NCBI GenBank assembly: GCA_017506865.1
Contig: JAFCMP010000001.1
Coordinates: 434,001-498,000 of the forward strand
From: Tribonema minus
Lineage: Eukaryota > Sar > Xanthophyceae > Tribonematales > Tribonemataceae
Direction: 5' to 3'
Length of the DNA stretch: 64,000 nt
Numbering within the stretch: the first letter of the stretch is position 1; each line of letters opens with the position of its first letter. The translations under genes and the position numbers were made by a program. Shown in pieces: positions 33,256-45,200 of this stretch. The notes below the pieces were generated by a model. The model was not told where the DNA came from and did no database searches. It was given only the letters and a program-made list of their open reading frames with translations.

Positions 33256-36200
33256 CCCGATGGTGTACTTGCCGGGGCCCAGCGGCGGCGTCACCTCAAA
33301 CGCCTCGGGCGCGCCGGCCACCAGCTGCCGCAGCTGCAGGCGGTGCCACTTCCCATCGGCGTCGACGCTGAACACCTGAAAGGCCGCCGCCGCCGCGGGC
33401 CCGTACACGCGCGGCGGCGGCTGCGCGAACGTGTTGCAGTTGCTGATGAAGACGCGCCCGGTGGCCATGCTAACTTCAACTTTGGCCCGCGCGGCGGCGC
33501 TGGTGAACTTCATGCACGAGCGGTAGGCGAGGGTGCCCACGTCGTCTTCGATGATGTCCACGGCGTCGATGAGTACGGGCGCGTGGCCGTTGTCCCTGCC
33601 GCTCTCGCGCACGATGGCGCAGTCGAAGCGCGCCTGCGCAGCGTCGAAGGGGGGGGGGGGGGGGGTGGGGGGGTCGCGCGGGGGCCCCCGTCAGGTTTGA
33701 GCCGGTTGTGTGCCCGCATCATGCTGCCCTGTACAGATCGTAGTACAAACCCTAAACTCAGTGGGCACTTGCTTTCAGATGCTAGTACAAATATGGGTTA
33801 CGCTTGTTTTCAGCTGAGCTTGCAGATGCGGCTGTGAGCGCTGAGCACTGTGCATCGCACAAGCGTGAGAGTTGCATATCTTGCATGTGTCATGGGATTG
33901 CCGGTGTTGCGCCCCTTAAGCAAAGGTGAATGATGTATGAACCTGCTCTTCGAGCCTCAATGTAGCAACAGCGCCTGCGCTGCTCTGCTCAGTGCTGGCG
34001 GTGCCGTCAGGCCGCGTTCGTTAACCCTAACCCTAACCCTAACCCTAACCCTAAGCAGCGCGGCGTGACATGGCGGCTCAGGCTCTTGACATCCGCGGGC
34101 ACAGCCGTGCAACCATCAGCCTATGACACATGCTACTGCTGCTAAATGACTGGTCTTCAAGCAGGGTGGCATCATTTAGCACATGCCACCAAGTGCATGA
34201 ACATCACTGTACCGCATCGGCGTGCTTGTCAAGCAGACCGATATCAAAGTTATCGGTTGACTAGTGCTGAACTTCACGACTTGCGATGAACTCCAATGTG
34301 TTGAGCAGCTATGCGTCAGGGCATGTAGGTGCACACTGCCACATGACACCTCAAAGTGCACGTGCCAAAGGTTCAGTGATTTGCCATGTAGGAGCGGTGC
34401 GGCTCAGTGTTGCCTGCGGGCACTGACTGCACCTCATACAGGCATGCGTGACTTGCAGTGCTGCCCTTAGGGTTCCGTTAGCCCGGCCAGCTGGATAACG
34501 AATCCGCATGTTCAGCACCGCTCTGCGTGACCAACTACTGCTTCCGAAACCGAGCACTCAAGTCACTATCACACTTCAAACTGTCAGCGCTGGCAGGTTG
34601 CACAGGGCTGCATTTGCTCGATAACTTGCATCATGCCTCAATGTCTCTGGATGCTTCCTCGAGTCCGGGTAGAATACATGTGCACAACTGCAAAGGGCTT
34701 GACGACGTTTACTGCACGCTGACATGCAAGGATGTCCGAGGAAAGGAGCATTTCAGGACGCAGCCAGCTCACCTTATTCAGTTTGTAGCCCGCGAGGATG
34801 TCCTTGTTCGCTGCACTGGGGGCAGGCAGCGGCACCCTGTCCTTGCCGTCCGTGGTGCTCGCAGTCCCGTCTATGGCGCCGTCGACCCACTTGACAAACT
34901 TCAAGTTGATGTAGAAAAACAGCAGGTCCGCGGTGAGCTGCTCCACCGCGAGCGACGGGTGCAGGCCGTCCAGCGTGCACTCCTGCTTGGTGGCGAAGGG
35001 CTCGCGCTGACTCTTGTAGTACGGCCAGATGGCGTCGCGAATAGAGATGGCCGTCAGGTCGTACGCCTCCGAGAGTGCGACGAGCGCCGCCTGCGGCGAC
35101 TTGAACTCGAAGCGGCTGCCCCAGAAGTGCAGCGTGAGCAGCGCGGGCGGGTGGTCGAAGGCGGACAGGAGCGTGCGCAGCATGAGCTCGTACGGCAGCG
35201 AGTCGAAGGCGCCGCCGATGTCGTACTTGATGCCGTCGTTGAGGGTGAACTCGGCGACGGCGAGGTCGAGGCGCGTGGGGCTGCCCATGGCGTCCTCCGC
35301 GCACATGCCTGCGGCGCTGGCCGGCCGGGCGGCGTGCGCAGTGAGTGGGGTCGTCAGTGCGGCGAGTTCATCATCTACAGTTACAAAAGTGGCACCGAGC
35401 ATCGTGTTTGGAACACGGCGCCGAAGCAAAGAAGTACCGTTGGATTCCACGGACGGAGTTGGCCGGCGGCGTGCGCATCGGGGGCATCGGTCAGTGCTGC
35501 GCTTTTTTCAAAGTTGAACATCCAAGAGTGGCGCTGAGCAGCCGTGTTTGGAACACAGCGCTGCAGCAGAGAAGAGCCATTGGATCCCATGGGCCTTGAC
35601 TTTCCACCACGCCTGCCTGGCGCGAAAGCCACATTATTGATCACTATGTCACATGTGGTCAAATGCACACTTGGGGCTTGGGATTAGGGCTTGGCTCAGG
35701 GTCAGATTGATGTGGACTGGCCCAGGTCCTGCATTTGCCTACTGTATCATTCAGAATCGAACTAGTAGCACGACACTCTGACCAATCGCCTCGACAGCTG
35801 CATGAATAGCTTTTGCACTTTGAGTATGCGGGCTCCCTGTTGAGGCCTGCAGCACTGCAGAGCACGTCTATCAATACTGTGCCCCTGTTGAGCCTGCACA
35901 CACTGAGACATATGCAAATCATGCCAAGGGAACTTGGGCAACTGCTTCAAACTTGAAGTCGCCTGCCACGCTTTGTGGTGCGTGTAGTGCATGAGCAGCG
36001 GATGCCTACTGCAACTTGCGATGGAATATGTGCACATAAAACCCTCCTTGTTTCAAAAAGTGCAGATATACGGCACATGTGATTCGGCCTGATTGCGACA
36101 AGGGTGTGCTAGACCTTGCAGCATCAAAGGGCATAAATCACAACGCCAATGCACGGCATCATAATCCCTTCGCAATGCAGCTATGGTTGTCGCCGCAACG

Positions 36201-39200
36201 CGCGCATTGCTCACTCAGAGACTGCTGCAGGTCATGATGCCGGCGGCTGTCACGATGCTGCAAGCAGACTCCCAAGCACACCAGCTGAAGTTCTGGTGAA
36301 GTGCATGCTGGGCTAGATATGTCCGATAGGTCGGCTTGTGATGATGCTTGCATCATTGCCTGTACACAAAGATGAGTCATCAATGAACAGTGTGCCGATG
36401 GCAAATGGCGCAGGGTTTCTTCTTGTTTTTGTCGCATATGGCCTACAATGCTGATAATGCGCACCTGCTGCCAGCACACTGCCAGGTTCTAGAGGTACCT
36501 CAAGTTGCTTCAACATCATCCAGCCTTGCCCATACACTGCCAGGCCCTACTTATGTTATCATCGCCATTGACAAATTGTATATGCTGTACCTAGTGTCAG
36601 CGAGCCCGTGCCCGCGCGCGCGCCATTGAAGACCTTCACATTGGCACTAGGGCACATCTCCGTGATGTACTTCACCAGCTGCACGTAGTAGCTCTCCGGC
36701 CGGATGGAGATGCTGCCGCCCAAGATGCCGATGCTGATGGTCGTCCCCGGGCTGACGCACTTGCGGAAGAGGTTCTGCAGCTGCGCGTCCGTCAGGCCGC
36801 CGCGCGTCTTGAGGCTCTTCTGGAGGCGCAGGTCGGGGGGGTAAGTGTCCTTCATCCTGGCGATGAACGCCTTCGAGTACTTCTTGGCCGCCACCGCGGC
36901 ATCCTTGTTGATCGCCTGGGAAAAACCATTTGTTTGTATGTTGGATATGGCGCATGTAAGACGCTTTCACACACGAGTAGCATCGAGCGCGGCAGTGAGT
37001 GTGATCTGACGCAATGATTACTGGAGCGTCGACGCATGCGCGCATGCCGCGTTGAATGCCGCAGCGTGCAATCCGAAGCTCACATTGGCTGCTATTGCCG
37101 GTCATAAGCAGAGAAAGCAACTGGCAACTGAAGCCGCATTCCACTCATGTGTGACAGGCATTGCCTCATCGGACTTAGTAGTTTTGATAAGAGTCGATGG
37201 TTCACTTGCTGATCATGCCGACAGTTTCAGGCTGGGAGTCACACCCATCTGAAAAGCTATCAACAGCGGTGTTGACAAGTGGGTTGTGAACCATAGGTGA
37301 TGAAAACGGCTACTAGTGCTGCCAGTGCCTTCACAAGCTGCTGAGCACTGTGGATGCACAGACAAGTACTTGAAGGGCTGCAGACACAATCACTCGTCAT
37401 ACTGAAGCACCTCACCCCGGGTCGCAATCGGTACGTCTGTCAAGACTCTTGAAGACTACCACGCTCAACAACGACACTGCTGATCACCATGGCCAAATGG
37501 AACACCTTGACAGCCCTCCAATGCAGCCTCATAATATTGTTACATTCATGGACGGACACACTGTGCCCCCCCCCCCCCCCCCCTCCAATTTTGAAGGGGC
37601 CGAGGGGGGGGCGGATGAGGCAACCTTGTCATCGACCTTGCGTGCCGCCGATTCTCACGTTTGAGCCGCTCCGATATGGCGTCATGCAATCAACGCACCT
37701 CCGCTCTGACAGCGAGACGATGTCAATGCCTACAAGTCTCAAGACCTACTAGTAGTAGTTCAGCCAAGCTGTGCTTTGGCAAATTGCGTCTGTTGCCAGG
37801 CCAAAACGTCAATGGCATGAGGGCACACACTATCATAATAGTATCATGCCACAACCTGAGACTACACGCAGTGCATGCTTGCCAACAGTGTATGCGGGTG
37901 TGCTACTCCATATCCGTTACTCATTGACAAGTTGATGAGGCCTAGCGTGGAAGCATAGCAAGGTTCAGCTGGTGGTTTCCACAACCAACTTTGTGCGTGG
38001 TAAGGTTACCCCATATCCGCTACTCAACTTGAAGTTGATGAGGCCGAGTGTGAAAGCAAAGCAAGTTTCAGCTGGTGGTGTCCACAACCAACACTTCAAC
38101 TTTGTGCATGTTGAAGTTACAGCAGCCACCAGCCTGAGCCTTGACCTCAAACATTGCTACCCCTAGAGCTAGCTCTGTCGCTCGCACATTGTAAAGGAGC
38201 AGGGTCAACTTCTACTATGATAGCCTCATTGATAGGCCAAAACTCAAGGTGATGGCGGCAAGTTTCAAAGAGAAACTGAAGTGACTGACCCGTCATGCAA
38301 ACATTTCTCAATCACAACCCATTGCCAAGCTGCCACCGTGGCCACAACACATCTTCCGATCCGATACAGGTCGCCCACCAGCTGTGCCAGAGGACACTGA
38401 GGCAGACATTGTGTGACACTCCTGCAGGCTGTTGCAGCAGTGACCCGACCGCTTTCAGGAGTAGTACAAACTTTGAACAATGTCGCACGTCAATCATTAT
38501 GAGAGTCTTCAGAGTTTCTGAACTTGCAGTTGAGCGCCTACACATGGCTCAAGCTGCCACAGTGAGTGTGACAGTCACGGTGTCACTGAACTTCTGCCAG
38601 AGGATGGCAGCGGAAAGCAACTTGAACTTCAAAAACTTCGTTGAACTGAATGCCGACACGCCGCGCCGCGGCCCCATCCGATGATCACCATGATGACCTT
38701 ACGGCAGTCTGCAGCAGCTACGCGACTGCAGTGCCCGCTGGCGGCGGTCACCGGCACTGCATGTGTGCCCCCAATCACCGTAGGATGGGCGCCTTAATGA
38801 CAGTGCCACGGTGGCATGCAGCGTCAGCTGCCAGTCAGCCACTGGCAGTGAACCAGATGCAGTACAATGGCATGCCAACATTGCACAGCCACGCCGTATG
38901 ACTCTCCAGGTCAGAGTCTGAGTCACTGACTGACACTCTCAGAACGCCTGCTGCAGCGCGCAAGAACCTCATTTCAAACTTCAAGTTGTTGAGCTTGAAG
39001 TTCCTGAAGACTGACTACTAGCCTGAGGCTAGCCTAAGCTACTAGGATCCTCGACAGTCATGGTTCCATGCAAGAAGCTGAGCGGAGTGCGTGCACAACA
39101 ACTTAGTTGAATTTACTATTAGTAAGTTCAACAAGACGAATTTTGTTGAACTTGGTAAGTGTTAGGCAACTTCAAGAGTCCGAGTCCTCAGAGCCCTTAG

Positions 39201-40177
39201 GCTAGGTTGAACTCTCAGAACTTCGGAATGCCTGACTCAACGGTATCGTTGCCTATCAGTGATGGTCAACCCCGTAGGTAGTGGTGTACTGTCGGACTTA
39301 TTGGATCTAGGCTACTAGTACTATCATAATGATGATCTGGGTTGTTCTTCGCGCCCTCGCGGAGAATGAACAAAAAGTACTACTAGTATAATACTACTGG
39401 TAGTACTTTAACTTGTCAACTTCCGTAAAGTTTGTCTAGCCTACCGGTAGTCATACGTGTTGTCTACTGTAACCGTTGTGACAATACTACTTGTATTAGT
39501 ATCTTGAACTTCTTCTAGAAGGTGCGGAATAGGGTCACAGCTTTCCGCCCGCGGGCCTCAACTTGAAGCGGAAGTAAATTATTTGAGAATCAAACTGAAG
39601 TATACTTATAACTACTAGTATAGTCTTACTAGTAGACTAGTAGTCACTGGTAGTCACGGTGGCCGGCTTATGAGTTCAAGTTTTTGCTCGTAGTTTCAGT
39701 GCCAGTGGACAGTCACTGTGTTCGAAATAGTTCGGAAATATCGTGTCCAACTCCAAGTTGAAGAACCGATCGGTCATCACGTGCTAAGCCTTATGTGCCG
39801 TAGTACGCTGTCACTACCACATGATCATGCCATCAGTGATGAGAATGACTCAGTCAGACAGTCACTTAGTCAGATCAATCACTGTCTATGTACGAACAGT
39901 TTTAAAATCAAGATATATGCATCACATGTCCCGTTCCATCAAAGATGCTGCTACGTGCTGTCCTACATAAGCAACTGGAGCTTGAAGTTCTCGTCAGCAT
40001 GCGCGAGGGGAAGCCGCGGCAACCTCCAAATGCGTTTGATAAAAGTGCAAGCAGTTGACGCGAGAGAAGCCCATCACTTAGAGCACCTACCTCAGCTTGA
40101 GCCGCGTTGGTGACGCTCGTCAGCAGCGCGAACGACAGCAGCAGCAGCCGTTGCAGATCCACGCCAGTTGCGCGCAT
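33256..40177 (-). CDS. Secreted SGNH-type hydrolase, 3' end not found
   Basis: Minus-strand exons join in frame: 40177-40091, 36915-36591, 35308-34773 and 33633-33256, giving 442 codons and then a GGG|GTGAGT donor, so at least one more exon is expected. Exon 1 (MRATGVDLQRLLLLSFALLT...) is a signal peptide ending GAG|GTAGGT. The SGNH blocks are complete: SIGILGGSISI (Ser nucleophile), NGARAGTGS (oxyanion Gly), AVAEFTLNDG (Asn) and LDGLHPSLA (Asp-His). SGNH enzymes are esterases or lipases, often acting on acylated polysaccharides; the substrate here is unknown. After the hydrolase domain, exon 4 is strand-rich with a Cys pair (VFSVDADGKWHRLQLRQL, PLGPGKYTIG) and looks like an extracellular beta-sandwich. 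Intron 1 is 3.2 kb and unusually AT-rich. Intron 3 holds a telomeric array. Confidence 0.75.
34021..34054 (+). repeat. Interstitial telomeric repeat (CCCTAA)5
   Basis: TTAACCCTAACCC... is an uninterrupted array in SGNH intron 3. On the gene's own (minus) strand it reads TTAGGG. The flanks show no direct repeat. Confidence 0.95.
35395..35605. repeat. Tandem pair upstream of SGNH exon 3
   Basis: GTGTTTGGAACACGGCGCCG, then AAGCAAAGAAGTACCGTTGGAT, at about 35402-35445 recurs about 145 bp on as GTGTTTGGAACACAGCGCTG, then CAGCAGAGAAGAGCCATTGGAT. The pair lies in the intron near the exon-3 acceptor. Confidence 0.8.
37905..38126. repeat. Tandem duplication with ACTTCAAC motif differences
   Basis: Two units of about 105-115 bp (37905-38008 and 38010-38126) share CAGCTGGTGGT and TCCACAACCAAC. 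They differ where the second unit has extra or changed TTGAAG/CTTCAAC words: an 8-bp ACTTCAAC insertion after CAACCAAC, TCAACTTGAAGTTGA in place of TCATTGACAAGTTGA, and ATGTTGAAGTTAC in place of GTGGTAAGGTTAC. They lie in SGNH intron 1. Confidence 0.75.
39337..39381 (+). mobile_element. LINE 3'-tail relic
   Basis: GATCTGGGTTGTTCTTCGCG, then CCCTCGCGGAGAATGAACAAAAAGTAC, matches the last 45 bp of the LINE 3' end found elsewhere in the window, with several changes. It is an old, extremely short copy in SGNH intron 1. Confidence 0.65.
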
Positions 40178-42297
40178 TGCCCTGAAGCCACGAGAGGCAC
40201 GTCGAATGAAAAAAATCAATGCCCGCTCGTCGGTGTATACTAAGGCGAGGGTTGTTTACAAGTAGGTCACAATGGTCATCATCAAGGGTAGAGTCACTGT
40301 AGGAGTTCATGACTAGGCTATCTTTGCCCTAAAGACAGAGTTGGGACATTCCAGGCACCTGAGGAGTCACAGACATTGACTGTTAAATGCACTACTGTAG
40401 TGCATCTCGCATCTGACAAGCGGTGTACACCTTCCTGGCACCATATGGCAGCTGGTGACTGTTGTGGCGGCAGATTGTACCAAAGCTGAAATTGTGCGTT
40501 TTTTTAACTTAAAAGCACAAGTCGGACCAAAAACATGTAATCTCAGCATTGGCAAAATTAAGAGTCCAGGTTTCGAGCCAGACGCAACTGCTATCAGGGT
40601 GTGTCATGCTCTGAAATGTTCATGAATGAACAAAGGCACGTCATGCTTGCACAAGGGCCAGGGGATAGGGCTACGGTCACCAACCCTAGGTCTGAAGCAA
40701 GACTCGTGAGTAAACTCGCGAATCCACAAAAGCGAGTTCAGTTTAGGCGTTTCTGTGTCTACAGGTTGTGAAGTGCTGTAGTATGCATGTTTCATACACC
40801 TGAAGCAGTTTGATTACTAGTAGTTGCAATCGTGTGTCAAGTGATGTCGAATATTGCCATGATGTTGCAAACCTCTGCAGCTATTCATAAAGAACACATG
40901 GGTTCACCAAGCCTGATGAAAAACAGCTGCAGCGCATTGGCAGCACAGATGTAAGCTGCAAGAGTGCTGAATAAGCAAGCCCCCAAGCGGCATCGTATCC
41001 ATTATGGGCAGAGCAAACAAGATGTTGCATTTACAAGCGAAATACTTACAGAAATGGCAAGCTGCACCAGGTCGGCAGTCTGCGCACAGGGGGTGTACAG
41101 ATTCACATGTGTAACTTCAACTTCAATGACACACATAGCTTCGAGGCAGTCGAATGTATGCACGCCGCCTCTCTCCTAGTCCGCTCTGCCTGTACACGGT
41201 TATTTCAGTTCCTGACGCAATGATGTGCATTGCCCGCCGAGCAGCTCATACAAGCGACTTCAACCAGCGCCTTAACATTGCGCTGCGTCAGAGCCCCGCG
41301 CCGCCGTGCCTAACCTGGCTAAATCTTACCAGCGCTCTGTACACATGAGGAGCGTCGCGCAACTCGCAGTAATTCCTGTCGTGTGCGACCATTCGGGCAC
41401 CGCCCCTGGCGCCGTGCGGAAGGGATTGCTTAAATGTCAGCGGCGGCACTCGCTGGCCATCAGGAGCTCGCTCTGCGGTGGCCGAATTTGAGAATCACGC
41501 CTCCCACTGATGAAGCAGTCGAGGCCGCCAGAGAGGCACTGCGGCCTCAACGCCCCGCTGTCGCCCCTTTGGCCGGTCAGCTCGGCGAGGCATGTGCTGA
41601 GCATAGCTGCAGAACGGATTGTCGCTGCGTCAGCACCAGTGGGCGTATGTGCGCTGGCGAGCGCACTGCCGCATGACGCATGTTCGCCGTTGCAGGCGTC
41701 GCGGTGCACCACCGCAGCACGCAAGCAGAAGCTTGGAGGCATGTGGCTTGGACACATGCGCTCTGCCGTCACGTGGTGCTGGCAGTGTGCCGGGCAGGGA
41801 GGCAGCTGCGCGGAGTACGCGGGCCTGAGGCTGAGCACCGCTGCATGCGCGTCCGTGGTGAGCAACGCTGCACCCGCGTTCATGAGCTGTCACTTTGTTG
41901 ACTCTTGCTGGCGCCTGGGGTGGCGCGTCATGTACTATGTAGAGCAGGCACGACTGCCGTGCACCAACGCAGGCTTGCGCTGCGCCTCCGCCTGGTGCCG
42001 CCAGCGACCAGCGGCACGCGCGACGCGCAGCGGCACGCGCAGACTTGGCGGGCCCCATACTTGGCTGGCTCTGAGCAGTCTGTACGGTCAGGCACTGGAG
42101 CGCCGGCAACTGCTCTGCACAGCGTCCCTGCGCCAGGGCCTGCGCCAGCAGCCGGTGCGCATGCGCGCCCGCAACTGCAGCGCCCGCGCCGGCTCCCGCC
42201 GCCTGCGCGCTGCCCCCATGTGGAGCCCCTGGCGCCCCCCTCCCCGCGCCCACATACCTCAAGGGGCTGAGAGGTGAACAAGGGACGCTGCTACATA
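40178..42297. other. Intergenic region between two minus-strand genes
   Basis: It runs from the SGNH start codon to the stop of the PX-GOLD gene, so it holds the promoter of the former and the 3' UTR of the latter. Overlapping long frames at 41.4-42.3 kb on both strands are Ala/Arg/Cys-rich, as expected of GC-rich noncoding DNA, and show no domain. Confidence 0.5.
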
Positions 42298-45200
42298 TCA
42301 CACGGACGCGCGCTGTCGCGCCTCGGCCTGGTGCTCCGCGAGCAGGCGGCGCACGCGCGCCTGCAGCTGCAGCACCTGCGCCTCCAGCTCGTCCTCCATG
42401 CGCTGGCTGTCGCCGTCGGGGAAGGGGCTGCGGCGCACGTCCTCGCGCAGCTGCTGCTGGCGCTCGCGCAGGTGGACGAGCTGGCGCGAGAGCTGCGGCA
42501 GCGAGCAGCGCGCGACGCAGAGTGATGTCGAGAGTAGGACTACGTGTGTGAGGGGGCACTGCCTTGCAGACAAGAGGGCTGCGCAGAGAGCAGCGTGACG
42601 CAAAGTGACCTCGCGGGGCAAGGCGACTGTGAGCGAGTGCTGCCTTGCAGGCGAGCGCTGTGAGGCAGAGTGGCCTGGAGCAAGGCTACTGTGAGGGAGC
42701 GCTGCCTGGAGGCGAGTAATGGGAGGCAACGAGCAGCGACGCAGCTACCAGGTTGCGTGATACCTGCGAGTCCGCTGTCTGCAGGCGAGCGCGGCATGGC
42801 ACAGCGGAGCACCTAGGACAGGCGTTGCACTGGCTCGCACTGGCGGGGAGAGGCTGCACCCATGAGATCATCGCACGGTTGCTGCTGGCGCCGGCACAGG
42901 TGCATATGCGGCCGCGAGAGCAGCGGCGAGCGAGGCAGATGCCCACTGCTGCACAACTAACAGTTACAGGCACGTCATCTTCAGGTTTCAATGTGAGCAG
43001 GCTACTTCAACAGTGAGCGTGACCATGCGCTAATGTGTGTAGACACGAAAGCAGCGCAGGCCTGAGGACGGCGAACACACCTGCTTGATGACGCTCGGGC
43101 GGTCATACGTCTCCGCCTTAACGGCAGCAGCAGCAGCCGTCGTCGCCATCACCGCGCCCGCCTTCCCTCCCCCCTCCCGCGCCCCCTCCCCCGCCCCCTC
43201 CCCCCGCCCCCCAACCCCCACACTCGGGGGGCGCACATCCCCCACCTCCCCCCTCTCCCCTTCATCGTCGCTGGCGATGTCGGAGGCGGCGCTGCGCTCG
43301 CTGCCTGTCGCGCTGCCGCTGCCGGCGGCGGACGCGGCGGCGCCGCCGTGGTTGCCACAGCGGCGGAGTTCCGCGACGAGGACGCGGCGCTCGGCGCGCA
43401 GGCGCTGCAGCTTGGCCTCGCAGATGGCGAGCTGTGCGCGGCCGGGGGCGCCCTCGCCCTCCAGCTGCATGCACGCGCGTGGAAATACACAGTGCCGTGC
43501 GGCGGGGGGGGGGGCGCAAACGCGTGTGTTATAGAGTTAGGGTTTAGAGTAAGGGTTAAACCTTGATGTGTATGCTTGTGTGAAACTGGGCCCTGAGCAC
43601 GGCGAACAGCGGCTGCTGCGATGTCGGCGCCCTCGCCCTCCAGCTGCACGCGCGCGCTTAACAACGGAGCCGCGGTTGGGGTGTGTTGTATGGTGAGGGT
43701 GAGGGTTAGGGGTCAATTGTAACGTTCATGCTGATGCGGGGAGCAGTGCTAACAGTGGATGTTGCAAGGTCGGTGCCACCGCTGGCAAGCAGATGCATGC
43801 GTCAATTGTGAGGTTCGTACGGGGAGATGCAGGGATGTACAGCATGGCCCGATACCGCCATGGCCGGTGATTTGCAGGCGGTGGTGTTGCAGTTTCTGCC
43901 TTGCACATATGCATGTGCCACACCCTACATCCGTCTCATGGCAAAAACAGGGGGTCAAGATAGCGAATTTGAAAGGTGAGGGGGACAACTCAAAGGTGAG
44001 GGGGACAACTCAGTTTGTAAGAACTGTCAGGGTGCTAGTCTACAACCTTTGCAAGCGATGTGTCCAGCATCACAGCGCATTTCAACTGAAGTGCAAGTAA
44101 ATGTTGAACTACGCAGCGCACCTTCTTCAGGCGCGTCTCCGCGGCCCGTTGCATCATGCGCGCCTCCTCCGCCTCCGCTTGCACAGCACTCAGCTGCAAA
44201 CAAACGACGCAGACACAGAGCGTGCAGACAAAGGAACCGTTAACTTGTCAACATCCAAATCCGCATCACTATCAATGTGGCCACGGCTGGCAGCTCAAAC
44301 ACACAGGCGTTTTACGCACTGCGCTTGCGCTGCACAAAGGTACTTGTGTTGAAGTTGGATGGGCACAATTGATCCAGCGCGTAACGCTGACTGTGAAGTA
44401 GATGCAGCTGCAATAAGCGAGCACGGCATGGGAACAGTACAGACGCAGCTGCGCAACATGGGCGCACACGGCTGGCCAGAAAGAGCTGCGGACGGCATTG
44501 CATACGGCCCCACAGGGAGAGTCACATACGCAGGGAGAGTCACACCACGTAGTTGGCACAAATAACCCTCACCTCAACCCTAGCCCAACTAACCTCAACT
44601 GTGATGCTCCAACCAACGGCATGCTTGTGCACCATGATCGTGCAGTGCAGTGCAATCTGCGCTGCGCGCGGCCTTTGCATCGCACTTCAAACTTCAATAG
44701 CGCCAGCGCCCATTCGCGCTGCCGCACCACCGCATTGCGCCGCGGCGGCCCACCTGATCCAGAAACGCCTTCTTCTGCTGCCGCAACTCCACCACCAGAA
44801 GCCGCTTCTGCGCTGACAGTTTTGCCGTTTCCGCCTCCACTTCCGCCAGCGCCACGCGGACGTCCTCCGATTCTGCCCGCGCCGCCGCCGCCTCCTGCGA
44901 TGGGGCGGCGAGCGAGTAGTGCATTTGAGATGACGCGGAGCGGTAGCGTCGTGATGGGGGTTGCGTTGTTGTTCTGAATGTATTGATGCAATTCTGCAAT
45001 TGAAGTCGTGGCCTGACAACACCGTGCACAGTATGTGAAACTCTGGTTTGTATGCCAGGCCTCGCCCGACCCCGACCCTAATCCCAGCCCTAACACTGAC
45101 CCCAATGCCAGCCCTAATTCCATAATAACCTTGACCCCTCACTTCGACTCACATGTAAAGCCCCATACCCTGTACTGATCTGAGTGCGCTGGTGCACATC

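Noticed and set aside
41434-42281. Overlapping frames on both strands 3' of the PX-GOLD stop
   Set aside because: They are Ala/Arg/Cys-rich with no domain, and the last exon of the coiled coil ends cleanly in a TGA at 42298-42300.
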